A DNA stretch of 64,000 bases, from positions 1-64,000 of the forward strand of contig JBFIBB010000001.1 in the NCBI GenBank assembly GCA_041582695.1, read 5' to 3'. Below are positions 19,039 to 30,339 of this stretch, piece after piece. The stretch's first letter is position 1. Each line of letters starts with the position of its first letter. This stretch comes from JAWKWH01 sp041582695. Lineage in GTDB: Bacteria > Pseudomonadota > Alphaproteobacteria > Rhizobiales > Rhizobiaceae. A program made the translations under genes and the position numbers. A model generated the notes under the pieces. The model searched no databases. It had not been told where the DNA came from and saw nothing but the letters and a program-made list of their open reading frames with translations.

Positions 19039-20184
19039 TCAGGTCCCGTTATCCGTTGCGGCGGTCAGCGTTGCGCCCGCCATGACGAGATCATCGCGAT
19101 GGATCATGGCCGACCGCGCCTCGTAGCCCAGCCGGTCGGAAATTTCACCGCTCTTCAGCCCGACAATCTTTAAGGCATCTGAGACGTCATAGGCAACAAG
19201 GCCGCGGGCGATCAGCCTGCCGCGCCCGTCTTTCACCGCAACGGTGTCGCCGCGCAGGAAACTGCCTGCAACAGCCGTCACGCCGGCGGGCAGAAGCGAC
19301 TTGCCACCGCGCAGCGCCCTGACCGCGCCATCGTCGATGGTCAGTGTGCCAGCTGGTTCCAGATTTCCTGCGATCCACGTTTTGTAGCCCTTCACGGGAC
19401 GCGCCGAAGCATGAAAATGGGTTGCCCGGGCACCATTCGAGATTGCGGCAAGCGGATTAAGTCGTGTGCCGGAAGTAATGATCATTTCCGTGCCCGCTTC
19501 GGTAGCGATACGCCCGGCATCGAGTTTGGTGCGCATGCCACCGCGCGACAGCCCCGAACCGGCATCGCCTGCCATTGCCTCGATTTCAGGCGTGATTTCC
19601 TTTACTTCGTCGATGAAACGGGCACTCGGATCGTGCGCGGGTGGCGCCGTGTACAGGCCGTCGACATCCGAAAGCAGCACCAGAAGGTCCCCACCCATCA
19701 TCGTCGCAACGCGGGCAGCGAGACGATCGTTGTCGCCATAGCGAATTTCCGAAGTGGCAACGGTGTCATTTTCATTGATAACGGGTACGGCTTTCAGCTT
19801 CAGAAGCGTCGAGATTGTCGCACGCGCATTTAGATAGCGCCGCCGCTCTTCCGTGTCTCCGAGAGTGACAAGGACCTGACCCGATGTCAGACCATGCTGG
19901 CCGAGCGCTTCGGACCACGCGCGGGCAAGCGCGATCTGTCCGGCCGCCGCCGCTGCCTGACTTTCCTCCAGCTTCAGCGTTCGTGCACCCAGACCGAGAA
20001 TCGTGCGGCCAAGCGCGATGGCCCCCGACGACACGATCATCATTTCGCTGCCTGCTTCCGTCAGCCCCGCGACATCAGCGCAGAGCGAAGCGAGCCAATC
20101 TCGCTTCAGCCCGGTGCTGGAATCGACCAGCAGCGAAGAGCCGACCTTTACACATATGCGCCGGTAGTCGTGGAGCGGTTTCAT
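19039..20184 (-). CDS. proB: Glutamate 5-kinase ProB
   Basis: 381-residue kinase catalysing the first step of proline synthesis. The amino-acid-kinase domain covers residues 1-260 (VKVGSSLLVD, SSGAIALG, DNDRLAARVATMMGGDLLVLLSDVDGLY) and a PUA domain occupies the C-terminal ~100 residues (SLLPAGVTAVAGSFLRGD). The PUA-containing long form is the one normally feedback-inhibited by proline. Its ATG overlaps the obg stop (ATGA), so obg-proB-proA may share a transcript. Confidence 0.97.
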   Translation of the reverse strand: MKPLHDYRRICVKVGSSLLVDSSTGLKRDWLASLCADVAGLTEAGSEMMIVSSGAIALGRTILGLGARTLKLEESQAAAAAGQIALARAWSEALGQHGLTSGQVLVTLGDTEERRRYLNARATISTLLKLKAVPVINENDTVATSEIRYGDNDRLAARVATMMGGDLLVLLSDVDGLYTAPPAHDPSARFIDEVKEITPEIEAMAGDAGSGLSRGGMRTKLDAGRIATEAGTEMIITSGTRLNPLAAISNGARATHFHASARPVKGYKTWIAGNLEPAGTLTIDDGAVRALRGGKSLLPAGVTAVAGSFLRGDTVAVKDGRGRLIARGLVAYDVSDALKIVGLKSGEISDRLGYEARSAMIHRDDLVMAGATLTAATDNGT

Positions 20185-21230
20185 GACGCGTCATCCAGCT
20201 TCTGCCAGCGGGAATCGGCCGCTTCGGGCTCTTTCGCGGCACGGGCTTCGGCAATAACCTCCATCAGCCGGCGCAATGACGTTTCAACGCCTTCGCCGGT
20301 AGCAGCCGAAAGGACGATAACTTCGCCACCGCTCGCTTTTTCCAATGCGCACCGGATTTCCTCCCGCATTTTCGCATCGAGGATATCGGCCTGTGACAGC
20401 GCCAGGATTTCCGGTTTCTCGCCTAATCCGTGCGCATAGGCCTCGAGCTCGTGCCGAACCGTGCGATAGGCGGCAACCGGATCGGCTTCGCGTGCCGAGA
20501 CAAGGTGCAAAAGCACTCGTGTACGCTCGACATGGCCCAGAAACCGGTCGCCGATGCCGACGCCCTCATGCGCACCCTCGATCAGCCCCGGAATATCGGC
20601 GATGACGAATTCGCGTCCGTCGATGCGCGCAACGCCAAGGCCGGGATGGAGCGTGGTGAAGGGATAGTCCGCGATTTTCGGCTTTGCCGCCGTGACACGC
20701 GCCAGATAGGTGGATTTGCCGGCATTCGGCAGGCCCACCAGACCGGCATCGGCGATCAGTTTCAATCGCAACCTTATGGTGCGTTCTTCGCCCGGCAGGC
20801 CGGGATTGGCCCGCCGCGGCGCCCGGTTGGTCGACGATTTGAAATGCATGTTGCCAAAACCGCCATTGCCGCCCTTCGCCAGCAAAAAGCGGTCGCCGAC
20901 ATCGACGAGATCGCAGATTAGCGTTTCGTCGTCCTCCCCGAAAACCTGAGTGCCGGCGGGCACTTTGAGCACGATGTCCGCGCCTTTTGCGCCGGTCTTG
21001 TGCCGCCCCATGCCATGCATGCCGGTCTTGGCCTTGAAGTGTTGCTTGTAGCGATAGTCGATCAGAGTGTTCAACCCGTCGACAGCTTCGACCCACACGT
21101 CGCCGCCGCGGCCGCCATCGCCGCCATCCGGACCGCCGAACTCGATGAACTTCTCGCGTCTGAACGAGACCGACCCGGCGCCGCCGTCGCCGGAACGAAT
21201 ATAGACCTTTGCGGTATCTAGAAATTTCAT
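20181..21230 (-). CDS. obgE: GTPase Obg/CgtA
   Basis: 349-residue essential GTPase acting in 50S maturation and stringent control. The glycine-rich Obg fold is at residues 1-158 (GDGGAGSVSFRREKF, GGDGGRGGDV), then the G domain with G1 GLPNAGKST, G3 DIPGLIEGA, G4-like LSQADI (the usual NKxD is replaced) and G5 SAATGEGV. The ATG at 21230 (MKFLDTAKV) is the family start; an open frame further upstream is non-coding in character. The gene lies downstream of rplU-rpmA, the classic L21-L27-Obg cluster, with a GNAT gene inserted. Confidence 0.96.
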   Translation of the reverse strand: MKFLDTAKVYIRSGDGGAGSVSFRREKFIEFGGPDGGDGGRGGDVWVEAVDGLNTLIDYRYKQHFKAKTGMHGMGRHKTGAKGADIVLKVPAGTQVFGEDDETLICDLVDVGDRFLLAKGGNGGFGNMHFKSSTNRAPRRANPGLPGEERTIRLRLKLIADAGLVGLPNAGKSTYLARVTAAKPKIADYPFTTLHPGLGVARIDGREFVIADIPGLIEGAHEGVGIGDRFLGHVERTRVLLHLVSAREADPVAAYRTVRHELEAYAHGLGEKPEILALSQADILDAKMREEIRCALEKASGGEVIVLSAATGEGVETSLRRLMEVIAEARAAKEPEAADSRWQKLDDAS

Positions 21231-21521
21231 AATGCTACTGCCGTGCCATCTGGCCGGGGCGAGTTGAAGTGACGAACGCGGTGCTCTATCGCATGACCGA
21301 AAAAGAAACGATAGCGCCTGTCCGAAAATCTCGCGGCCCGGTAAGTTTCGTGAATGTGATTGAGTGGGTTTGTTTGTCCATATCGGCGTCGGCATCGGCG
21401 AAATAGTTGATCTTCCGCGCGCCTCTGGCACATGATGCGGCGGCGAAATAGAGCATCGTGCCGGAACGGATCGGCCATCGCCCGATCCGTTCCAAACTGT
21501 CCTGATCCCGTCGTACCGGCG

Positions 21522-22067
21522 TCAGGCGGCAACATCGTAGACCACCCCCGTCGAGCCGGTGAAACCGGTCGCTATCAGCTTCGTGTGAAGGCTGGGCGCC
21601 ATCGCCGCGCGCGCGGCAGAGTACTGCTCGCCGCCGCCAGTCACCCTGAAGCCGAGGTGTTGCTGCAGCTTCAGCGAAGCCGGGTTGTCGGCAAAAACCG
21701 TCGAGGTGACTTCCGCGTCCGGCCACAACTCGAAGACATGGCCGAGTACAGCGCCGACGGCCTCTTTCATGTAGCCCTTGCCCCACCAGGCTTCGCCTAG
21801 CCAGTATCCAAGCCGTGGCGCCATCGGTCCGCCTTCCACTCCAACAGCGCCAATCAGCCGTTCGCGGTGGATTGTGAAGAAGAGATTGCCTTTGCCGGCG
21901 GCTTGGCAACGCGCGATCCATTCTTCGGCGTCCTTGCGATCGTACGGGAACGGCGCCCGCGCCAGCATCCGGCTTACGTTCCAGTTAGCGAGGTGCAGCG
22001 CGATGTCGTCCGCATCGACCTCCAGCGGAGACCTCAGCGTCAACCTCTTTGTGACCAGAACTTCCAT
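21522..22067 (-). CDS. RimJ/RimL-type GNAT acetyltransferase
   Basis: 181-residue GNAT of the RimJ/RimL family (Acetyltransf_3): TKRLTLRSP near the N-terminus, PRLGYWLGEAWWGKGYMKEAV for acetyl-CoA binding, and TVFADNPASLKLQQHLGFRV at the end of the fold. Substrates in this family are N-termini of proteins, antibiotics or other amines and cannot be told here. The ATG at 22067 is chosen; the open frame upstream runs through the rpmA terminator. It sits between rpmA and obg, on the same strand. Confidence 0.88.
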   Translation of the reverse strand: MEVLVTKRLTLRSPLEVDADDIALHLANWNVSRMLARAPFPYDRKDAEEWIARCQAAGKGNLFFTIHRERLIGAVGVEGGPMAPRLGYWLGEAWWGKGYMKEAVGAVLGHVFELWPDAEVTSTVFADNPASLKLQQHLGFRVTGGGEQYSAARAAMAPSLHTKLIATGFTGSTGVVYDVAA

Positions 22068-22083
22068 GACAACCTCCAACAGC

Positions 22084-22117
22084 AGAAAGAAAAGGGGAGA
22101 TGGCGGCCCATCTCCCC
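22084..22117 (-). terminator. Rho-independent terminator after rpmA
   Basis: On the minus strand a perfect 10-bp stem (GGGGAGATGG / CCATCTCCCC, 22094-22117, 4-base loop) is followed by a run TTTTCTTTCT. It lies about 80 bases after the rpmA stop and before the GNAT gene, so the rplU-rpmA transcript probably ends here. Confidence 0.88.
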
Positions 22118-22195
22118 TTCGATTCTTCTGCCATTTTTGGCTTTCAAACTTCCGGGCCCGAGATGGGACGCCGGTGTTTGAAATCGCGGAACCGG

Positions 22196-22465
22196 CTACT
22201 CCGCTGCCTCCATGATCGGGTTTACCGACACATAGGTGCGGCCATTGGCTTTTTTCTGGAACGCCACGGAACCATCCGAAAGCGCAAAAAGCGTGTGGTC
22301 CTTGCCCATGCCGACATTCGTGCCCGGATGCCACTTGGTTCCGCGCTGACGAATGATGATGTTGCCGGCGATCACCTTCTCGCCGCCGAATTTCTTCACG
22401 CCAAGGCGCTTGGATTCCGAATCGCGGCCATTGCGCGACGAACCGCCAGCTTTCTTGTGTGCCAT
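22196..22465 (-). CDS. rpmA: 50S ribosomal protein bL27
   Basis: 89-residue ribosomal protein bL27, whose N-terminus reaches the peptidyl-transferase centre. MAHKKAGGSSRNGRDSESK and the IIRQRGTKWHPGTNVGMGKDH segment are diagnostic. The protein starts directly at AHKKAGGSS, without the cleaved N-terminal leader seen in Firmicutes. It follows rplU by 77 bases and is followed by a strong terminator. Confidence 0.98.
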   Translation of the reverse strand: MAHKKAGGSSRNGRDSESKRLGVKKFGGEKVIAGNIIIRQRGTKWHPGTNVGMGKDHTLFALSDGSVAFQKKANGRTYVSVNPIMEAAE

Positions 22466-22542
22466 CTCAATTCTCCTTCGCGTCGATTGTTCGACGCTTT
22501 CGTGACCTTATGCGCACAAACGCGCCTTAATTCAAGCTCTGC

Positions 22543-23205
22543 CTACTTGGCCAGTTCCTTGGCCTGCTCGCGCCAGTCGCTGATCTGTTCGGCCGAGAAC
22601 GGCATCGCCTCGTCAATGCGGGCGATGTCCTTGTCCGAAAGCTTGGCGATCTGGGCGAAAGTGGTGATGCCCTGCTCGTTGAGCTGGCCGGCCGCAACCG
22701 GACCGATGCCTTTGATCTTGGTCAGGTCATCGCCGTCGCCCTTCGGCGCCTTGAACAGCGGTGCGGTAGCCGCAGAAGCATCATCCTTCTTGGCTTCGGT
22801 CTTGGGCGCTGCCTTCTTGGCCGGCGCTTCTGCCTTGGCCTCGGTTTTCGGCGCTTCTTTCTTCGCGGCGGCTTTCTTCGACGGCTTGGCGCCGCCGGTC
22901 AGGATTTCCGAGATGCGCACGGTCGTCAAAAGCTGCCGGTGTCCGCGGGTGCGGCGCGAATTCTGGCGGCGGCGTTTCTTGAACGAAATCACCTTCGGGC
23001 CGCGGGTCTGTTCGACGATTTCGGCTGTCACCATGGCGCCAGCCACGAACGGCGTGCCGATGGCCGCGTTTTCGCCTTCGCCGACAACCAGAACGTTGCC
23101 GAATTCCACGATGTCTCCGGTTTCTCCGGCTACCTTTTCAACCTTCAACAGGTCTTCGGCGGCAACGCGATACTGCTTTCCGCCGGTTTTTATGACTGCG
23201 AACAT
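22543..23205 (-). CDS. rplU: 50S ribosomal protein bL21 with C-terminal helix-hairpin-helix extension
   Basis: 220-residue protein, about twice the usual bL21 length. Residues 1-104 are canonical bL21 (MFAVIKTGGKQYRV, PKVISFKKRRRQNSRRTRGHRQ). Residues 105-157 form a Lys/Ala/Pro/Glu-rich linker, and 158-220 form a helix-hairpin-helix-like module (LTKIKGIGPVAAGQLNEQGI) of the kind seen in nucleic-acid-binding proteins. Long bL21 proteins of this kind are known in some Hyphomicrobiales. Start taken at the second of two adjacent Met codons. First gene of the rplU-rpmA unit. Confidence 0.95.
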   Translation of the reverse strand: MFAVIKTGGKQYRVAAEDLLKVEKVAGETGDIVEFGNVLVVGEGENAAIGTPFVAGAMVTAEIVEQTRGPKVISFKKRRRQNSRRTRGHRQLLTTVRISEILTGGAKPSKKAAAKKEAPKTEAKAEAPAKKAAPKTEAKKDDASAATAPLFKAPKGDGDDLTKIKGIGPVAAGQLNEQGITTFAQIAKLSDKDIARIDEAMPFSAEQISDWREQAKELAK

Positions 23206-23521
23206 CATTCTTGCCTTTCGCATGTTCCGTCCGGCTCATGAAACGGGTCAACCGCCGTTCCGGCCGTCTTTTTGTCAGTCGTTTCGGGTTCTTTTCTTCA
23301 AAGCATCATCGGCGCGGAATTGATCCCGCGCCGAATGCTCGCGGTCTCATGCCGAAGGCTGCGCGAAATGTCAAGCAAACCAGCGCCAAAACCTTTTACA
23401 CATGTCGGAATTCCGTCGGGAACCGGCCCGCGCATCAGCAAGGGAAATTCCCACTTGTGCGCCGGGCGGCCAGCCGTTATCTAGGCGCCGCACTTCCCTT
23501 TCGGGGGCAACCACATATCAC

Positions 23522-23611
23522 GGAGAGGTGGCTGAGTGGTTGAAAGCGCCGCACTCGAAATGCGGTATAGGGGCAACTCTATCGGGGGTTCGAATCCCTC
23601 CCTCTCCGCCA
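23522..23611 (+). tRNA. tRNA-Ser (anticodon CGA)
   Basis: 90-base type II tRNA. The 7-bp acceptor GGAGAGG (23522-23528) pairs with CCTCTCC (23601-23607); discriminator G and encoded CCA end at 23611. The anticodon loop reads CTCGAAA, so the anticodon is CGA (serine, UCG codons). The long variable arm (TATAGGGGCAACTCTATC) and GTTCGAATC T-loop are present. Confidence 0.97.
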
Positions 23612-23922
23612 GATACATCAGGGCCGGCAAGTGAAATCATAGAATAATCTTTGCGCCGCATCCGGTAGCGCATGCATTTGAGCCGACTGGACATTGATGC
23701 TCCGTTTTCACTGAACCAAGACATCGCTACGGCGGCATACCAATCTTTCAATAGTGAAAAAAGTAAAACGGTCTATTTTGATCGGCGATTGTATTCAATA
23801 GCATAGTCCACTTTTAGAATTATCTAAAATATGTTATAATGCGATGTGGAGGGGGATTGTCAGGATATTCACAAGAAATCGCTTCCGAACCTCCTTCATG
23901 CCACCTGCAATGGGAGGAGAAA
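23612..23922. other. AT-rich intergenic segment after tRNA-Ser
   Basis: About 310 bases without a supportable gene. From roughly 23640 to 23840 the sequence is clearly more AT-rich than its surroundings (for example AATTATCTAAAATATGTTATAA near 23818). I looked for a copy of the tRNA 3' end as an attachment site and for integrase remnants and saw none. It may hold the promoter of the secreted protein at 23923. Confidence 0.5.
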
Positions 23923-24417
23923 ATGAAATATTTCGCGAATTCTCGCAGTCTGATTTCCTCAGCAGCGGCAGGCCTGATATTGCTCACGCCAACAACTGTG
24001 TATTCCGAGTCTACCAAGGAATCCGGCATCGTTTGTTGGACTGGTGAAATCGAGTATTACAGAACAACCGACAAGGACATGGCCTGGGTCTGGAAACTAG
24101 ACTGGACCTATGTAACGGACGATCGAAATCCGGAACTTGCTGCGTCTGGCAAATGTGCAGGAACCGGTGGGCTGGTTGACGGAATTCCCGATGTGCCTCC
24201 TTTCTTCTGTATCGCCAATCGAACCGACGGAGCCCGATGGATGTCGCGCGTAATCGGCGGTCCTGAAGGGAACAAAGGCGAGTACTTCGGAGGTATTGAA
24301 CAGGCCGCAGGAATTTCCGGAGGATACTCCGGCGGCCCGCAGATAGCTTTGCCCGCCGATGAGGGAAAAATCGCCGGATGCCGGGCAATTCAGTCAGAGT
24401 ACACTATGGGACAATAA
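23923..24417 (+). CDS. Hypothetical secreted protein
   Basis: 164-residue protein of unrecognised family. Residues 1-29 form a signal peptide (positively charged start, SSAAAGLILLTP core, cleavage likely after VYSES). The mature part has four cysteines (VCWTG, GKCAG, FFCIAN, AGCRA), suggesting two disulfides in the periplasm or outside, and Gly-rich loops (EYFGGIEQAAGISGGYSGG). A strong GGGAGGAGA ribosome-binding site fixes the start. Lower GC than neighbours and position after a tRNA gene could mean recent acquisition. No function can be proposed. Confidence 0.68.
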   Translation: MKYFANSRSLISSAAAGLILLTPTTVYSESTKESGIVCWTGEIEYYRTTDKDMAWVWKLDWTYVTDDRNPELAASGKCAGTGGLVDGIPDVPPFFCIANRTDGARWMSRVIGGPEGNKGEYFGGIEQAAGISGGYSGGPQIALPADEGKIAGCRAIQSEYTMGQ

Positions 24418-24790
24418 CGCTCCATTTCGCAGCCGGTATCACGGATTACTTGTTGCCCGGGTACTGGCTGCCCGGAAAATTCGGAAAGGCTTACCCGTCC
24501 GCCCTTCCCGGCCGGCATCGCTGAAGCTGATGGAATGGCATTGTTGTTCCGATGCTGATCCGCCCGGAAATGACTGTCGCCATTGGTCGAGGCAACCCGG
24601 CCGGTTCCAAGCACCTCGGGCCTCCCGGTCGCTAGCCCCGTATATGCGTCACCGATGAGGGACACGCCGGGACGGTTGTCAACCGCCGATTGTCAGGCAT
24701 GGTCCTTTCGAAATGGGGTTCCATATCACTAATGGCACCATTGCAGCTCTCGAGAGACCGCCTGCACAAAGCTCCAAGCTTGTTTTCAGT
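24418..24790. other. Intergenic segment between convergent orphan genes
   Basis: 373 bases between the secreted protein and the SH3-domain gene. Short open frames occur on both strands but none has a ribosome-binding site or recognisable product. No clear hairpin terminator was found. Confidence 0.4.
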
Positions 24791-25330
24791 TCAACGGCGC
24801 CGCAGGAAGTTCCCGGGCGGATAAACCGGCCCGAACCGGTCGGAAGGCTGCCTGTAATTCGGCGGGTAGTCGCGATCCATGTCGTCAGGAACGATTGTTT
24901 CCGGGACACCAGGACGAATCACCGGCGGCAATGGCTTGCATTCGCTGGGAAACGGGAGGGGACATTCGGGTGCTACCGGACGATACCTCCGCGGAGGCCG
25001 GTATCTCGGTGGCGGATGGAATATCGGCGGATGCCTGAATATTGGCGGCGGTATGATGATCGTCGGCGGGCGATAGTATCCGGCAATCTCGATGTATCGG
25101 CCATAGGCATAGCCGCGACGACCGGCAAAACGCACTCTGCACCACCGATCACAATAGTAGACCCAAACCCGCGCTCCCGCTGGGATTGTCAAAATCTTCG
25201 GACAGCGCACGCTCGCGCAAGTGCGCATGTTCACGGCCCTGGTCGCCCATCCTTCTTCGGCTTTGGCTGAAGACGCGAAGATTGATCCGGTAAATACGAC
25301 CAGACCTGCAACGATGGCGCGAACAGACAT
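24791..25330 (-). CDS. Secreted bacterial SH3-domain protein with proline-rich tail
   Basis: 179-residue exported protein. Signal peptide at 1-25 (cleavage near SSAKAEE), a bacterial SH3-like domain at about 28-80 (RAVNMRTCASVRCPKILTIP, GRRGYAYGRYI) with four cysteines, then a Pro/Arg/Tyr/Phe-rich low-complexity region (repeats of PPPIF, HPPIF and RPP) to the end. SH3b domains often bind peptidoglycan; the tail resembles wall-associated or extensin-like proteins. The ATG at 25330 follows a GGAGGA ribosome-binding site. A palindrome lies 36-67 bases upstream. Confidence 0.75.
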   Translation of the reverse strand: MSVRAIVAGLVVFTGSIFASSAKAEEGWATRAVNMRTCASVRCPKILTIPAGARVWVYYCDRWCRVRFAGRRGYAYGRYIEIAGYYRPPTIIIPPPIFRHPPIFHPPPRYRPPRRYRPVAPECPLPFPSECKPLPPVIRPGVPETIVPDDMDRDYPPNYRQPSDRFGPVYPPGNFLRRR

Positions 25331-25740
25331 ATGGAATTCCTCCAACTGGACCGATCAGCATGTTTCATTGTCAATTTGGTTTGGTTGATTGACAATGATG
25401 TGGATCAAATGGGTGAACGACGGATTTCTCACCCATATGTCCTGGCGACGTTTCGGACCGCAGAATTCAAATCAGCTCGTTGTCTGCCAGCAGACCGCTC
25501 GAGCCCGCAAATAGATCGCAGCAGTACGGTTTCAAGCCTATCGGGCATCTCAGGTTCGAAAACCGCGAAGACGGCGATGATGCCCTGAGAAATGGCGCGC
25601 GGAGCGCCAAATTTTATCACCGTGAAATTGAGGTCGCAGAACAGCGGCCAAAGGTCTTGTAACGCCGCTTTGCGGCTTTGCCGCGTTCGATCCCCTGGCG
25701 GGGCAAGATTGTTGACGATCTAGGTGTTGGCAAAACCGCT
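25331..25740. other. Intergenic segment with palindrome, between SH3 gene and atp terminator
   Basis: About 410 bases without a supportable gene. It contains the 11-bp inverted repeat at 25365-25398 near the SH3 gene and GC-rich short repeats near 25668. The rest shows no RNA gene or reading frame I can support. Confidence 0.45.
25365..25398. promoter_or_regulatory. Inverted repeat, candidate operator of SH3-protein gene
   Basis: Perfect 11-bp inverted repeat TCATTGTCAAT - 12 bases - ATTGACAATGA. Centre is about 50 bases upstream of the SH3-protein ATG (25330, minus strand), where an operator or promoter-proximal activator site would lie. It lacks a T-run on either side, so a terminator is less likely. 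The binding protein is unknown. Confidence 0.5.
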
Positions 25741-25768
25741 AAAGAAAAAACCGGGCTCATCGGCCCGG
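25741..25768 (-). terminator. Rho-independent terminator of the atp operon
   Basis: Minus strand: 6-bp GC stem CCGGGC/GCCCGG (25751-25768, 6-base loop) followed by TTTTTTCTTT (25750-25741). It begins 47 bases after the atpC stop, the expected end of the atpHAGDC transcript. Confidence 0.9.
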
Positions 25769-25814
25769 CTTCAGTACTCGTCGCGATGCACAAACTTCCC
25801 GAACAAAATGGACC

Positions 25815-26216
25815 TTATGCGAATCCGCTTTGCAGCGTGGTCAGCTGGGCAAGCCGCTCGACCGCCTTGGCTTTCGATTCCTCGTCCTTGGCGTCGGCGA
25901 TGTCTTCCTTGGCGTTCTGGATGCGCTGCGCAAGGTCGTCCCGGTCGAGGTCGGCAACCGATACCGCCGATTCGGCGAGCAATGTCAGCGTATCGGGCAG
26001 GATGTCGGCGAACCCGCCAAACACGACATACTTGTCCTGCGAACCCGAAGCCGTCTTCACGGACACCACACCCGGCTTGACACTGGTCATCACTGGCGCA
26101 TGCCGGGCCATAACCGTCATCTCGCCTTCGGTGCCCGGAACGACAACTTCGGTCACATCTTCCGAAACGAGCAGGCGCTCGGGCGATACCAGTTCAAATT
26201 TGAAGCTGTCTGCCAT
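25815..26216 (-). CDS. atpC: ATP synthase epsilon subunit
   Basis: 133-residue epsilon subunit of F1. The beta-sandwich domain is at 1-85 (ELVSPERLL, VVVPGTEGEMTVMARHAP, VFGGFADI) and the C-terminal two-helix inhibitory domain follows. Last gene of atpHAGDC; separated from atpD by 115 bases that contain a long inverted repeat. Confidence 0.97.
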   Translation of the reverse strand: MADSFKFELVSPERLLVSEDVTEVVVPGTEGEMTVMARHAPVMTSVKPGVVSVKTASGSQDKYVVFGGFADILPDTLTLLAESAVSVADLDRDDLAQRIQNAKEDIADAKDEESKAKAVERLAQLTTLQSGFA

Positions 26217-26225
26217 GTGATTTCA

Positions 26226-26328
26226 GTGAACGGTGAATTGTGATTGGCGAATGGCCAGAAGGCCGCTTCTCCTCACTCACGAATACCTATTCCCTGCCTC
26301 CATTCGCCATTCACTATTGACCATTCAC
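26226..26328. repeat. Long imperfect inverted repeat between atpD and atpC
   Basis: Arms 26226-26254 and 26300-26328 are inverted complements at 25 of 29 positions, separated by 45 bases. The arms are built of short units such as ATTCACC, ATTCGCC and ATTCACT. It lies in the transcribed spacer before atpC and could fold in the mRNA or be a mobile REP-like repeat. Confidence 0.7.
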
Positions 26329-26331
26329 CTA

Positions 26332-27864
<1,533 letters not shown>

Positions 27865-27889
27865 CTTTCTTACCCTTTTTCCGTAACTT

Positions 27890-28783
27890 TCAGAGCGCTT
27901 CGGCGCCCGAAATGATTTCGATCAGTTCCTTGGTGATCTGCGCCTGCCGCTGACGGTTGTAGGTAATCGTCAGCTTGTCGATCATCTCACCTGCATTGCG
28001 TGTTGCGTTGTCCATCGCCGACATGCGCGCGCCCTGTTCCGAAGCGGCGTTTTCCAGAAGCGCCCTGAAGATCTGCACCGCGATATTGCGCGGGATCAGG
28101 TCGCCAAGAATGTCGCCAGCTTCGGGCTCGTACTCGTAAACCGCAACTCCAGCCGAGATCGCCTCCTCGGCTTCCTTGTCGGCTTCCGGAGCGCCGGCCG
28201 GAATGACCTGCAGCGCGGTCGGGATTTGCGCAATCACCGACTTGAACTCGGAATAGAACAGCGTGCAGACATCAAATCCGCCCTCGTCGAACAGACCGAT
28301 CACCTTCTTGGCGATGGCATCGGCATTGGCAAAACCGATCTGCTTGACTTCACGCAGGTCGACCCGGTCGATGATCAGTTGTCCGTGCTCCCGGCGAAGC
28401 TGATCGGCGCCCTTCTTGCCCACGCACAGTATCTTCACCGTTTTGCCGGCACCTTGAAGCTTGCGGATATGTTCGCGCGCCAGCCGCACGATCTGGGTGT
28501 TGAAACCGCCGCAAAGCCCGCGTTCGGCCGTGCAGACGACGAGCAGGTGCACCTGGTCGGCGCCCGTTCCGGTCATCAGCTTGGGCGCATCGGCGCCGCT
28601 CGTCACCGCCGAGGCGATATTGGCCAGCACCGCGCCCATGCGCTGCGAGTAGGGTCGGGCTGCCTCTGCGGCTTCCTGCGCGCGCCGAAGCTTCGCCGCA
28701 GCGACCATCTGCATCGCCTTGGTGATCTTCTGCGTCGCCTTGACCGAGGCGATGCGGACCCTGAGGTCTTTGAGTGAGGCCAT
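27890..28783 (-). CDS. atpG: ATP synthase gamma subunit
   Basis: 297-residue rotor subunit of F1. The N-terminal helix (MASLKDLRVRIASVKATQKITKAMQMVAAAKL) and C-terminal helix (ATRNAGEMIDKLTITYNRQRQAQITKELIEIISGAEAL region) are the conserved coiled-coil ends, with a GLCGGFN loop between. It sits between atpA and atpD with short spacers of 26 and 25 bases. Confidence 0.97.
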   Translation of the reverse strand: MASLKDLRVRIASVKATQKITKAMQMVAAAKLRRAQEAAEAARPYSQRMGAVLANIASAVTSGADAPKLMTGTGADQVHLLVVCTAERGLCGGFNTQIVRLAREHIRKLQGAGKTVKILCVGKKGADQLRREHGQLIIDRVDLREVKQIGFANADAIAKKVIGLFDEGGFDVCTLFYSEFKSVIAQIPTALQVIPAGAPEADKEAEEAISAGVAVYEYEPEAGDILGDLIPRNIAVQIFRALLENAASEQGARMSAMDNATRNAGEMIDKLTITYNRQRQAQITKELIEIISGAEAL

Positions 28784-28809
28784 TCGTTGCTATCCCGTCG
28801 TCAGGCCGC

Positions 28810-30338
<1,529 letters not shown>

Positions 30339-30339
<1 letters not shown>

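Noticed and set aside
22100..23323. A 407-codon open frame on the plus strand across rpmA and rplU
   Set aside because: Antisense shadow of the ribosomal protein genes; no ribosome-binding site or family.
23612..25740. Attachment-site repeat of the tRNA-Ser 3' end
   Set aside because: No copy of the tRNA end and no integrase gene seen in the segment by eye.
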